Source: Piezodorus guildinii
Lineage: Eukaryota; Arthropoda; Insecta; Hemiptera; Pentatomidae
Direction: 5' to 3'
Assembly: GCA_023052935.1 (NCBI GenBank)
Contig: CM041294.1
Coordinates: 85,421,474 to 85,485,473, forward strand
DNA: 64,000 nucleotides
The notes under the pieces were generated by a model. The model did not search any database. It saw only the letters and a list, made by a program, of their open reading frames with translations, and was not told the origin of the DNA. The position numbers and the translations under genes are program-made. Below are positions 19,649 through 30,075 of the stretch, in pieces (within the stretch, counting starts at the first letter, position 1; every line of letters begins with the position of its first letter).

Positions 19649-20394
19649 GAATCGATTGAATTCTCAGTAGTAAGATAAATAAAGCCGTAATGAAACTCCC
19701 CGAGAAAGGCGGACTTGTGGAGCAGCTGAGGAGATGAAAGGAATATCTCAATCGGTTAAGTAACCATTACTTAAGGGAAAGAGCCCGAACCGACTTAGCA
19801 GCGGGTTCTCAAGAACCTTTTGAAGGCTCGATTCTAGCCACTGTAAAAGATAAACCTAAGTAATTTCCTATTGATTAATTTATTTAACTCAATGTATATG
19901 GAATTGTATATATCTATTTGATGTAGAAAATTTAAATAGAAGAAAACCAAACTGAATTGAAATAATGGATTTGTTGACCGTTAAGACTATACAGGGTGTC
20001 TTATAAATGTCCCGTCATATTTTGAGAGCAGATAATAGACCTTAAGTGGAACAAAAAAGTTCATGTGACCCATAGTGTGATAGTCGACGGTTAGGGAGAG
20101 AAAATCAAATCTTAAGATTTTTCGTGTTATCATCGTTTTCATGGGATATCTACTTGATGTGTAGGCACAGAAAAAAAAATGAAAGAAGAAAAAAAATTTC
20201 CTGAAGGGTAGGAAGTAAACCCCTCAAAATAAGAAGTAAATGTCGCACGTCAGGCGGAATATTAAAGTTGTATATTTTTAAGAATGTTAGACATTTCAAG
20301 GAGCTATCACTCTTTCATCGTTAGATTTTAGATTTTCCGGATATCAGATGAATTGTTTTATTTAATTCACTTATTATTAAATGATTGGAGGCTG
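19507..20394. other. Unassigned stretch
   Basis: Contains a T22 run (19621-19643). A GC-richer single-copy patch lies at 19690-19830 (actccccgagaaaggcggac). A start of ACAGGGTGTCTTATAAATGT at 19992 resembles the ends of many insect dispersed repeats, but no partner end was found. No gene. Confidence 0.35.
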
Positions 20395-20600
20395 GTAATT
20401 ATTAGGCTATAATGCCATCTTCTGGTGCAAGAACAATGTTTTTATCTTTAGTGAGTGGAATTCTGAATTCAGACATGAGGATTTTGTGTGGCATTACTTT
20501 TTTGCTCACCTTAAGAAAAATTGTTCTTCCACCAAAAGATGGTACTGTAGTCGAAACATCGTGTATTTTATAAAGTGGTGAAATATAATTTTCAGCCCCC
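20395..20600. repeat. Inverted-repeat element
   Basis: ATGCCATCTTCTGGTGCAAG (20412) and, reversed, the block CTTCCACCAAAAGATGGTAC (20527-20546) form arms of about 33 bases extending through GAACAAT and T-rich ends, with a 90-base loop. The right arm runs into GTCGAAACATCGTG, similar to the 3' half of the hammerhead-like motifs elsewhere in the window, but the first core box is absent. Confidence 0.5.
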
Positions 20601-21198
20601 AGTTCTATATTAGACTTTTACCTTTACATTAAATTATCTACACCTGATCATCTTATTATTATTACTTTATATTTTTTTCTTTTGTGTATAATATATATTT
20701 TTTTTTTTGTGTATATATATATATTTTTCTTTCTTCTTTGTTTGATCTTTAATAATTATTTATTTTTATTTTATTTTCAATGTACATATGGAATGAATGA
20801 TTTTTTATATCTTTAATATTCATTGCCCCAAAAGGTGGCAGATAGTATTATCTCGTAATAAATAATAATAAAAAAAAAAAACTTTATATTTTAACCTAAG
20901 ACTATCCTGTGGTACCACCTTCTCTTGGAACTCGCCAAGTCACTGTAAAGTGGATAACCTTAAAAAACGAGGAGAAATCTGACGTTACCTTCGTGTGATT
21001 GCCTCCTTGCTCAGTCGTTGGATAAGGGATTCGGTTCAAATTCCTTGATGTATGATTTTAGTACCCTCGTGTTGTTGTTTTTTTAACTTCTACTTTGTTT
21101 TACTTTTTTTAGGGTTTTCTAGATTTTGTTAGTGTATCTTTCTGATTAAACCTGCTGTGTGGCGCGTAATTTGTTACTTATAAGTGGTATTATAGTAC
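20601..21198. other. Unassigned AT-rich stretch
   Basis: T-rich and TA-rich short repeats at 20680-20730; otherwise no recognised content. Confidence 0.4.
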
Positions 21199-21580
21199 TT
21201 GTCATGACTCGATTAAAAATAGGAAACACGCGACTGAACCATGACTGTCAAATCGAGAATAAAACACATCCTAATCGTGAAAACTGAAACGTGCATTGAC
21301 CATCGGCCATATCAGAGAATACTGCCCGCTTTATAACATTAATTTCCTCTCAGAAAATATGGGAAGAAGCCTCGAAAAGGTGCTAGGCAATAATATCGTT
21401 AATATTAGGAAAACTATTGATTTTCTGAAAATATTTAGTTTGATTAAAAAAATCCAGTTCATGGGAAACATGTATTAAAAACATTATTGTGCAAAAATCA
21501 CAAGAAAGGACAATCAAGAGCCCACAAGTTGTGTGTCCATAAATAAAATAACTTAACCTAACTATAACTATAACATAACC
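21199..21580 (+). pseudogene. I-clade-type ORF2 C-terminus, second copy
   Basis: DNA matches the element at 62542-63437. It starts TGTCATGACTCGATTAAAAA, reads VMTRLKIGNTRLNHD, meets a stop and a frame change, and continues TIGHIREYCPLYNINFLSEN and RKTIDFLKIF to a TAA at 21476. The H-x4-C half of the zinc knuckle (HIREYC) remains; the C-x2-C half is lost. The 3' UTR ends CATAAATAAAATAACTTAAC, the same end as the other copy, followed by a TTAACC-rich tail. A SINE B follows directly. Confidence 0.8.
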
Positions 21581-21581
21581 T

Positions 21582-21802
21582 AAACCGGGGCGGGGTAGCC
21601 GAGTGGGTTAGCGCGCGCTGCTTTGACACGCATTGCCTAGCAACCACAGAGAACCAAAAATTGGAAACCAAAACATTTGGAGTTCGAACCTCGGTAGTAG
21701 GGGAACTTTTATCTCTACATTTATTACCTCGCCCTCACTACCTGGTCGAGAAACACTCCCGTATAGCCTTCAGAGGCGAGGTAGGGATGAAAAAAAAAAA
21801 AA
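21582..21802 (+). repeat. SINE family B
   Basis: tRNA-derived: GGGGTAGCCGAGTGGGTTAG (A-box) and GAGTTCGAACCTCGG (B-box), separated by an insert CGCATTGCCTAGCAACCACA unusual for a tRNA. The body runs TTTATCTCTACATTTATTAC, CCTGGTCGAGAAACACTCCC, GCCTTCAGAGGCGAGG and an A tail. Both flanks carry CTTAACCTAAC..ATAACT (21552-21569 and 21804-21822), so it probably jumped into the tail of the preceding retroelement. The 68-codon frame is SINE read-through. Confidence 0.85.
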
Positions 21803-21822
21803 ACTTAACCTAACCTATAACT

Positions 21823-22427
21823 GGTGTTTGAGAAATTAAACTATTTATTTAAATTTTATATTAATCGATTTTAGGATTCGAATCTTTTTTCCGTGTATTA
21901 CTTGTTATCTAAACGAAATAAAGTCCTAAAGAGAGGAAAAGAAAGGGCTGAAGGATCGCGGCAAATTAAGCCCCCTCGACACGTAAAAGTAATCGAAAGC
22001 CGTGGTGAGATTTATCCCGAAATAGCCAATCGGCTTGGAGACAAAGCCGGACCCCTTTCGGCCGCTTTAGGCATACTTCAGTAATGGCTTTCTGATTGCT
22101 TCTATTTAGGATAAAATGCTTCTCCATCCCTTTTCCCGCTTATTTAACCTTTAATCAAGTGTTATTTCCCAATGAATTAACGGCAAAAAAAAAGTTTCCA
22201 CTACAAAAATTTTAATTAGAACTCCACCCCGAACCTTTGTTTATGGCAATCGATTGTATAGGTTAGTTCAGTAATGAGTATAGATTATTAAGCAATATAT
22301 TTATTCCGAAACGACTTGTTGCCGTTAGAACCTTTCGTAGTAATGCGCACTTGTCCATCCATTAGTTTGAGGGAATCACTGAAATTGGGTTAGAACTAAC
22401 CTTATTAAGTGAGATGTGCTATATTTT
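21823..22427. other. Unassigned stretch with GC-richer patch
   Basis: 21940-22090 (gccccctcgacacgtaaaag, ccgtggtgagatttatcccg) is GC-richer and apparently single-copy, with a 63-codon plus frame that has no recognisable domain. Confidence 0.35.
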
Positions 22428-23046
22428 TACTTTCACTTACCTATATATGAAATATATAGTAAGGGAAAGTATTGCGATCGTGAAAATTTTCTAATTCCAG
22501 TTTTCGAGAAATCGTTTTAGGGTCTCCTGAGTCCAAATTACCAAGTCCCGAAAAAATATCTGTCTAACCGTGTCCATGTGTGGTAAGTCTAGCGCTAAAA
22601 CATAAAATCGTACAAAACTGAAATTTTATATTTAGCACAACACTTATTCATCAAAATCGTCTAAACCGAAGATTCATATCATGCATTTTGTATAATTTTC
22701 CCAAAAATGGCTCTAACGATTTTGATTAAACTTAATATTCCGATTTAAGTGGGAGCGGCGTGGTCTAGTAGTTAGAGCGCTAGTCTGCAGTGCTCCGGGT
22801 CCTGGGTTCGAATCCTGGCTGGGCAGAATATTATTTATTCTGTTAATTCAGTCGGAGGGGCGACCCTAGGGTTTGGAGACCCTCCTGGGCAGACCCAGCC
22901 ACTATAAAGTGGGTACCCCAAATTATTGGGGAAAACCTGGTGGCTGAGCGCGATTAAGGCCTAATCACCTCATTGCACTGCCGTTGGGCTTGAAACAGTA
23001 CGAATCTCTATATTTACTGAGCCCCAAGGTTGTAGTGGTACAGGTA

Positions 23047-23079
<33 letters not shown>

Positions 23080-23356
23080 CCCGATTTAAAATTTAATGGG
23101 CTTTAATATCATGTAAGTTTCATTCTGATTGTCAATAGTCTGACAGGGCTTGAATGCCGATATTTTAAATTTTCTTCCTCTAAAGTACCTTTAATTTTGT
23201 AGATTCGAAAAAATTAACCATATCGTCTGATTAGCATTGCTAAAAAACATGTAAATATATAAGTTGAACGAATTCGACATCCAACTAAAAGAGTAAACCG
23301 CAAACATTGTTTTTATGCAATTTTTTTTGTTTTTTAACTTAAGAACAGTAATATAC
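22428..23356 (+). repeat. Family F, long copy with nested SINE C
   Basis: Opens ACTTTCACTTACCTATATAT, then GAAATATATAGTAAGGGAAA and GTATTGCGATCGTG. It passes through TCCTGAGTCCAAATTACCAA, GAAATTTTATATTTAGC, CATGCATTTTGTATAATTTT and, after the SINE, TTTAATATCATGTAAGTTTC, GACAGGGCTTGAATGCCGAT and AACGAATTCGACATCCAACT. It stops near CTTAAGAACAGTAATATACC, so about 250 bp of the usual 3' end is missing. Confidence 0.85.
22749..23080 (+). repeat. SINE family C, with 9-bp target duplication
   Basis: tRNA-like head: GCGGCGTGGTCTAGTAGTTA (A-box) and CTGGGTTCGAATCCTGG (B-box), with 3' end GGGCAG. The body contains GGAGACCCTCCTGGGCAGAC, CTATAAAGTGGGTACCCC and ATCACCTCATTGCACTGCCG. Unusually the 3' tail is a T run of about 29, not A. 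CCGATTTAA is present exactly at 22740-22748 and 23081-23089, a perfect target duplication. Insertion was into family F. Confidence 0.95.
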
Positions 23357-23409
23357 CTTATGAAATTCAACATAGATTAATTGAGTGTAATTAAAATCAC
23401 TTCTGCTGC

Positions 23410-23698
23410 TTTTGAGAAAAAGGTGAAAAATGCATATAAATCGCTCTTCTGTTTTGGCCGAATTAGGTGAAAATTTAGCTGTAACATCGCAGGATTATAG
23501 TTGTAATAAATATAAATTTTCAGTTCCGTACTTTTCATTTTTGTGTAAGACTTACCACCGACACACACCTTTTCGCGCGACTTTGTTATTTGGACTCAAG
23601 GGACCCTAAAACTTGGATTTCCGTTGAAAACTGGAATTCAAAAATTTTTAAGATCGCGATGCTCTCCTAACTATATATTTTATATATAAGTAAGCGAT
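23410..23698 (-). repeat. Family F partial copy
   Basis: Minus copy from CTCTTCTGTTTTGGCCGAAT through GTAACATCGCAGGATTATAG and TATTTGGACTCAAGGGACCC to AACTATATATTTTATATATA. The next minus copy begins within 5 bases, giving a head-to-tail pair. Confidence 0.8.
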
Positions 23699-23702
23699 AG
23701 TA

Positions 23703-24568
23703 AAAAATCTGGTGCGGGCAACACACGACTTTCACTTACACTCCGTTTTTAAAATCTATTAAAGAATCTTCAAAAACAGTAAGAGATAAAAAACATAGTG
23801 AAACCATTAAAGAATTAGTTAAATTGAATTTCTATAGAAACATTTGTTTTATTACAAATAATGTAATTTATTAATTATTTATCTTAAATTATAATCAAAT
23901 TTTGTTTATCGGGTTTTCATCTCTATCCATTAACTTTTACAAGCTTATGCATTAGATAATATTTTTTCTAAAATCTTTAGCTTTCCAACGATATATCATA
24001 CATGTATATTAGTGTTCGTATGTTCAAAAAACGAAAAATCTCATTAAAAACTATTTTTTAAGTTTTTAGTTGTTTTTCAAACTCGCTAAACTTGCATATT
24101 TGGCTGTTATTTATTAATGCTAACAATATATGGTTATTTTTATATAATCTCTAAAATTAAAGGTAGTTTAGTGGGAGAAAAATATCGACATTTAAGCCCT
24201 TTCTGACTATTTCAATCAGAATGAAGCCTACATAATGTTAAAGCCGTCATATTTTACATCGATATAGCGAGTTTAATCAAAATTGACGTGTTCGAGAAAA
24301 TCGTAAAAAGGCGCCAAATGCATGGTATAAAGTGGCTCTTCTTGTGAGCTGATTTAGATGAATAAGGTTTTGTAACGTATCGGGCATTTTATGTGTCTTA
24401 AATATGAAATTTCAGTTTTATAAGACTTTTCGTTTCCGTCCGGGAGTAACCACACACAGACCTTTTTGCGGAACTTGGTCATTTGGTCTCAGGAGACCCT
24501 AAAACGTCCGTTAAAAACTGGAATTCGAAAATTTTCACGATCGCAATACTTTCCTACTTATATATATT
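23703..24568 (-). repeat. Family F, full-length minus copy
   Basis: Reference copy for the family: AAATCTGGTGCGGGCAACAC and ACGACTTTCACTTACACTCC on the left; GATCGCAATACTTTCCTACT on the right; 866 bp. No frame exceeds about 60 codons. The 13-base word ACTTTCACTTACC is the only repeat shared, inverted, by the two ends. Confidence 0.85.
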
Positions 24569-26059
24569 TAGCATAATGAACTTAGATAAGTTATAAAAGC
24601 AAATCACTAAAACAATACAAGGATTTGGTTAAATGATTGTATAAATGAGTATTGTTCAAAATATGAGATAATCTAAAGTGATGAGAGGTGATTTCATTAG
24701 AGCTTTTTCATTAATTTTCGGAGAGTCATATTTAAAGAGTGTATGAGCCTCACCTATTCCAGGCTCGCCATTCAGCTGAAATAACAGAATAAATAATTTT
24801 TCTGACCTAGATAATTAATGCAACATATAATCACAAAGATACTTATAGATCAATCAATTAATACCCTTGGTGTAAGATTATCAGCTTCATCTCTCGTCTT
24901 AGATGGTCCAATACCGAGATGATGAGAATGTTTGACATCTATTGAACCCTGTTCCATTTCCTACAGCTGGCTTCATGAAGCCGAGCATAACTCCCGATTG
25001 GACTAAATTGCCCATCTTGAATCTGATAATCGTAAATCAATAATTGATAGAACTACAGCTGCTAATATTGTTTGAAATGTTGAACTTGATAATGAGTACT
25101 TTTCCAACATCGCTTAGAATTCTGCTGGACATGTGCATCAATTTATTTCATTTCAATACGTCCGAAACCAGATATTAAGAAATAAAAATTTGTTCCAAAA
25201 CGATTCCCGCTTTGTCAAAGGGCTGCATACGGATTTAAAACAAAATAACAAACGTTGAATCACAAAATGTAACATCCTTGATTATCAATGATAAGAGATT
25301 TTAAAAGAGAAGGGTCTGAGAAGGTTAGAAAATATGAAAAAAATGTGGTAGATCAATAAGAATGATGAAATGAATTTTAATGAATTATATAGAAATCAAT
25401 GGGGAACTAAGGGAGGCAGGTTAAATAAATAAACAAACATGATGTTTCTCTAAAAATGTAGCTAATAGTTGTATTGATGTTAATTTGTCTAAAATACTCT
25501 CGTACCGACCTTGAACTCCTTAATGAACTCGATTTTTTTTCCTAATATATATTTATAAAAGGGAGAATTAAGGTCAATAATGTCGATTAGGGTTAATTAA
25601 CCGAAAGCAGAAATTCTCGACATAGGTGTATAAAACCGGAAAGATTTTTTCCTCTACATTTGCTAATTATGGCATGTTATAGCTTAAACATGCCTTCAGG
25701 TTTATAATGGGTCTTTATAATTCGGTTTTGGCCATCTCTTTGTAGGTTGGAACGAGTTGGACTAGTTCTTCGAAAAGTAAAACTTAGAATTGGCGAAAGG
25801 GAGGTTAGAGAGAGTGACCTCGGCTGTGACGGATATTCAAGGAACGGTTAAGAAAACCGGTCCCAAGATCCTCCGGTTAGCTTTGATATGCCTTATTATA
25901 GTTTTTGATGCTATTTATTATAATAATAATATCTCCTCCAAAGAGAAAGCAGGATTTTCAACACGAAACCTCTATCCCCACTTGTAACGAGCCTCTTCTA
26001 AAGACTGATTAAGCTCAAGTTTAAACATCAACTAAAATATTTTGGAATTGTATTTTATT
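24569..26059. other. Unassigned 1.5 kb, mostly single-copy by eye
   Basis: 24745-24815 has a C-type SINE scrap (CAGCTGAAATAACAGAATAA) and 25418-25440 a SINE A tail (GGTTAAATAAATAAACAAAC). 24880-25300 has mixed composition without family matches. A 65-codon plus frame at 25790 (AKGRLERVTSAVTDIQGTVK...) sits in a GC-richer patch but has no recognisable domain. No gene can be supported. Confidence 0.35.
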
Positions 26060-26815
26060 ATTTAATTAAGTTTTTGGTTTATTATTTTCAATAATGAACT
26101 TTTGTAATCGACCAAAAAAAAAAAAAATTACCTCCCAAAATTTGAGAGCTTACGTTTCAAGATGCGTAGATTCCGAAAAAAAAAAAAAAATCCGGTTGCG
26201 GCATTTCTCTGAAACTAGTGGACTAATGCAACAATGATCTAGACGTTGATATCAGCTGGTTATTTTTAAGATGGGGGCCGATTAGAAGCAATTTAATTCA
26301 ATAACTCAGTTATTTTTGAAGATAGAAAAAAAAATTCATTTGTGTTTTTTAACCTAAAAACCGTGAATAATTATATAAAAGAGAAAAAATAAAAGAAAAA
26401 AAATTAAATTTTACCCATAAATAAACCCATAATCAGTTATTTTTGAAGATAGAGAAAAATATGTGGAGAGTTTTAGAATCAGTTAAGAGCGATAAACAGA
26501 AAAAAAAAACGGTCTATAAATATATTAAATAAAGCACGAATTGGAATGTAAATCCACCAAAACTCGGTTATTACCATTCGATTAAAAATTAAATTCTTGA
26601 CAGAACTAAAAAAGAATCATTGAAATTTGTTAACAACTAGCTGAGAAATTGCGTTTTAAAGTCAGCTATGGTGATGTGATATGATGCTTTGAATTATTGC
26701 TTTGCATATTACTTAATTGCCTATCAACAGCTATATAAACAGTTATATTCTAATATTGGTATTTGGAAATAATAAACCATTGTGTAATAATTTGCAGCGT
26801 TTATTTTATTTATTA
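26060..26815 (+). repeat. Family G repeat, long copy
   Basis: Left end TTATTTTCAATAATGAACTT and TTGTAATCGACC; internal CTAGACGTTGATATCAGCTG, AATAACTCAGTTATTTTTGA; right end TTTGGAAATAATAAACCATT and TTTGCAGCGTTTAT. Two A runs (26114-26127, 26177-26190) lie in the left third. No coding potential. Confidence 0.7.
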
Positions 26816-27307
26816 TTATTACTACTAATATTACCTTGATATATTTTCCCATTCAATTTATACTTTTCAACATCGAATTGTTGACCGTATGTACATATAC
26901 ACATAATAGTGGATAAGATTGTTTGGGAGACGCTCAACGAACAATTAAAAAATTAATGAATTACTGAATACTACATACTTTAGTTCTTAGTAATTTTTCT
27001 TATAATTCTTATAGATATTCAGACTTTATATTATATAGAAAAAAAAAAAATAAAAAAAAAAATATAAATATATATATATATATATATTAATATATATATA
27101 TACAGAGACTTAGGCTTCTCTTTTGTCATTTTTATAATTAATGCTTATTTCTTTTTTCGAGTGTTATTCTTAAATTTATAATCTAAACCTTATCAAAACT
27201 TTTCAATAAATTTTGTAAATTTCTATTTTTAATTTGTACAAAAGTGTTTATGTCTATTAAAGTTTTTTTTTTGGTAATAATTATGTTGTTAATTAGGTAA
27301 AATAAAT
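26816..27307. other. Unassigned AT-rich stretch with (TA)n
   Basis: A-rich then TA-rich tract at 27040-27104; nothing else recognised. Confidence 0.45.
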
Positions 27308-27594
27308 GTTTTTGTTTGTTTGTTTATTTAATGTCACTTTAGGCTACTGTGGCTAATCGGACGAAGCAGTGGGATCCAAAATTTCGCCTATCCAGGTTTA
27401 ATTAGGATAGGGATTTTTAACGAGTCCCTGACAACGCACAGGCTCAGGACCACCTTTTTTACCTCCCCTCTGAGGAAGGCATAACTAATGCTTTTTTAGT
27501 CCCATTATAACTTCTTAGGGTCACCTGCGGGTTTGAACCCGTGACTTTATGTTAAGAAGGCTGTTATGCTAGCCACTATGCTACAGGTGACCTA
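27308..27594 (-). repeat. SINE family A, full-length minus copy
   Basis: Tail TTTGTTTGTTTGTTTATTTA, body GGCTACTGTGGCTAATCGGA, GTTTAATTAGGATAGGGATT, B-box CGGGTTTGAACCCGTGAC and A-box region ATGCTAGCCACTATGCTACA, ending GGTGACC. Confidence 0.93.
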
Positions 27595-27749
27595 AAAAAA
27601 AATAATAATAATATTATAGAATTGGACTAATATTAGGCTAGGGTAAAATTGCATTTAACTACACCAGATTATCATTTCTGAATATAATAAAACGTTTATG
27701 TTTTTATATTATATTTTTTTAAACATTGTTAATTCAAACAGAGTTTTAT

Positions 27750-27949
27750 TATTGGTGGAAATAATCGGGAGTCAGTCTTTATTTAAATATTTTAATTTTG
27801 CCGACGTTTCGGCTCAAGCTTGTGAGTCATCATCAGGGCATTATTGAGCCATGTCCAGCATAAACGTTGGCAAAAATTAAAATATTTAAAAAAAAGACTG
27901 ACTCCCAATTATAATAATTTCTACAGTCGACTATACATCCTCAATATAG
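27750..27949 (-). mobile_element. Hammerhead-bearing hairpin insertion with 17-bp TSD
   Basis: TTCAAACAGAGTTTTAT occurs exactly at 27733-27749 and 27950-27966, so the 200 bases between are an insertion. Inside are inverted arms 27758-27808 and 27863-27921: GGGAGTCAGTCTTTATTTAA on the left and, reversed, GGGAGTCAGTCTTTTTTTTA on the right, then AAATATTTTAATTTT and GCC.ACGTT in both. The loop carries a hammerhead-like core. From general knowledge, type I hammerheads inside terminal repeats are a feature of Penelope-like elements, and also of retrozymes. No reverse transcriptase or GIY-YIG frame is present, so this is a terminal piece or non-autonomous derivative. Confidence 0.8.
27799..27840 (-). 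ncRNA. Hammerhead ribozyme-like motif, type I, minimal
   Basis: The minus strand reads, in order: TGCC (stem I, 5' side); CTGATGA (core); a stem II hairpin GACTCA / TGAGCC around loop CAAGCT with one mismatch; CGAAAC; GTC as cleavage triplet; and GGCA (stem I, 3' side, fully complementary to TGCC). All invariant core bases of a hammerhead are present. Stem III is almost absent (GAAACGTC), as reported for minimal animal hammerheads thought to act as dimers. Self-cleavage, expected after the GTC, is not shown by sequence alone. Confidence 0.72.
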
Positions 27950-27966
27950 TTCAAACAGAGTTTTAT

Positions 27967-28464
27967 ATATAGCTGTTGAATATATAATGGATTTATGCTC
28001 AAAAACTCATACCAATTAATTGTTTGTTATTTATCCAATTTCCTAAACTTCCCTTAAGGTTTAACTGAGCATAATGCGCAAAGATTAGGAGGAAAGTGAT
28101 GTATATTTGAGATAAATGGAGGTTTGGACTAATTATTATTCATGAAAGAAGCCATTTCTCATGTTGCGACCGAATTTCTATTGAAGGAACGCTCGGGGGC
28201 AGACAGTATCGTATTTTGAATACCAAACAGCCTATAGAGTAAGAGTAATGAGGCTCTGATGGAGTGGAAAATACACGTTTCGGATTCCTGGCCAACCCCC
28301 CCCCTAGCTTTGAGGGGGAGGGGAGCTATTTTTCACTCACTCGACAGTGCGGCAAAACATATTTCCGATATGGCAATGGGACTGTCTGGGTCGGCGGTCC
28401 GTCCTTCGTGGTCTGCGCTCTGCAATCATTGGGTCGAACGTTTCGTCGCGCCGGTGGTATTGAT
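27967..28464. other. Unassigned stretch with GC-richer end
   Basis: 28180-28460 is GC-richer, with C and G runs (accccccccctagctttgag, gggggaggggagc) and overlapping short frames on both strands (to 92 codons at 28259). None has a recognisable domain. Confidence 0.35.
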
Positions 28465-28505
28465 GATTTTTACTCCTATTAAAAAATCTAACCTGCCAGT
28501 GGACA
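28465..28505 (-). repeat. SINE family A scrap
   Basis: TTTTTACTCCTATTAAAAAA and CTAACCTGCCAGTGG correspond, reversed, to the body block following the B-box in family A. Confidence 0.55.
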
Positions 28506-28870
28506 AAAAGTATAAATTTAACACAAAAGAAATGTAAACAAATTAATACCTTAGACAATTATTTAGAATTGTCAAGAATCATATTTTATTTGTATAACAA
28601 TGATTTTGAATATCTATATAATCTAATATTAAGAGAATATAAACTATTTTCAAGAAAGTAATTTTCTTTTTAAATTTAATATTATAGTGCGAGTATATAT
28701 ATTTTAAAGTTTAGGTACGTTAAGGATTGGAAAAGTCAGCAGAGTGTTGGTAGTTGAAGATTTGGTAAATGTATGATCCAAGTAATGATGTCTATGTATG
28801 GAAGGTAGAATTCACTTAGATGAGTTGGTCACTGGATACCTCGATGTTCTGAAGATGAATCTTAGTATGT
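28506..28870. other. Unassigned AT-rich stretch
   Basis: Nothing recognised. Confidence 0.35.
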
Positions 28871-28913
28871 TTACCTTAGTTTCGGTCCGAACTTGTGTGT
28901 CATCATCAGAACC
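28871..28913 (-). ncRNA. Degenerate hammerhead-like motif
   Basis: Minus strand: GGTT, CTGATGA, then TGACACACAAGTTCGGAC, CGAAAC, then TAAGG where GTCGG would be expected. Both core boxes are intact, but stem II hardly pairs and the cleavage triplet is lost. The flanks share CGAACTTGTGTGTCATCATC layout with the copy at 27799-27840, so it is probably an inactive relative. Confidence 0.45.
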
Positions 28914-29523
28914 AGCGAGTTCGGAAATAGCACTAAAATTGATTATCACTGACATAATTGTTTAAATTGTGGCTCATCAGTATATAATATAGTAATTGTC
29001 AATATTAATAATTATATTACAAAGGATGCTATCTCACTTTGCCTACCTCCGATAGCCTTCCTTTGACTGGTGAGGTAAAATTTATAGTTTTATAATTGGT
29101 GAAGTGGGGTGGGGTCTTCAGACCCCAGACCTTTTTTTTTTTTTTTTTTTTAATCCTGAAACATCTAGAATTGTTTATTCTTGTAAAATACGTTGATTTA
29201 CCTATTTTTAATAGCACCATAAGAAAATTGAATAAATGCCCGATATTATTAAATATATTTTATTATTACTTTTATCTTTTTTTTATACATTGTATTCATT
29301 CCCCCCCCCCCACCATCGCATGTATAAGTACCCCCATATTCTAGATCAGAGCACTCCGTTACAAGATGTAATTATGATAAAGTTATATTATTTTATAATA
29401 ATAAGATTTTCCAATGGCCCTGTGATACACAAAGGGTCGAACGTTGAACAATTATTATTGAAATATTTAGTTGTTTCATTTAGACCGCCGATATTCCTTC
29501 ATAAGATTAACTTATTTTGATTT
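28914..29523. other. Unassigned stretch with T and C runs
   Basis: T run at 29131-29150, C10 run at 29301-29310; short frames at 29029-29520 are low-complexity. Nothing recognised. Confidence 0.35.
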
Positions 29524-30075
29524 TATTTTTATTTTTTTTTATTGCGATTTACAATGTATCAAAAACACAATAAGTAAATATGCAATATGAAGAAAAGTCA
29601 TGAAAATGTCTTGGGAAAGAACTACCCAGTGGTAGCACTTCACGAACTACTTTAAGGCAGTAGGTCTCGAGATACCATCTTTTCAGTCGCCTCGGGAGGT
29701 TATCAGGGATATATAAGGAAGATAAATTACAGACAAGTAGGTTAGTGTGGGCAGGGAGTTTAGAATGAAAAGAAGAGTATCTATGTCATGCAAACAAATG
29801 GGATGTTTAGGTCACTATGGAGGAGTTGATTTGTGACAAATGAGGGGCATTCAGGAATTTACGAAGGATTTTGGTTTGAAGGATTGGATGCGGGAGGAAT
29901 TAGATGGTTTAGTAGAGCCCCAAAGCTCGATTCCATATGTCCAAATAGGTCTGATAATAGTGATGTAAATGAGTCTTTTGATATACTGGAAGTTTTGATC
30001 GTTTCTCTAGTAAGTGCTGTAGTAATCGGTATTTTCGAGCAGTTTTTGTCGTTTCAGTCTTGTGTGAGGGTATGA
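29524..30075 (-). pseudogene. Jockey-clade ORF2 3' end
   Basis: Minus strand: the 3' UTR begins opposite TTTTATTGCGATTTACAATG and includes the block ACTACCCAGTGGTAGCACTT shared with the copies at 35775 and 56565. ORF2 codons follow for R-R-L-K-R-W-x-R-D, HS-N-P-L, NIP..D, NAPY and, near 29930, IGFWGSTKP (frame-broken). Stops and shifts are frequent. The 80-codon plus-strand frame is antisense. Confidence 0.8.

Noticed and set aside
22749..22826. tRNA gene
   Set aside because: A- and B-boxes are good, but it is followed by a SINE body, T tail and target duplication; it is the head of SINE C.
23410..24568. LTR retrotransposon from the two same-orientation F copies
   Set aside because: No primer-binding site, polypurine tract or coding interior between them; the first copy is simply truncated and adjacent.
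28259..28558. Overlapping frames of 92, 72 and 73 codons
   Set aside because: They overlap on both strands in a GC-rich patch and run into a SINE A scrap; no domain seen.
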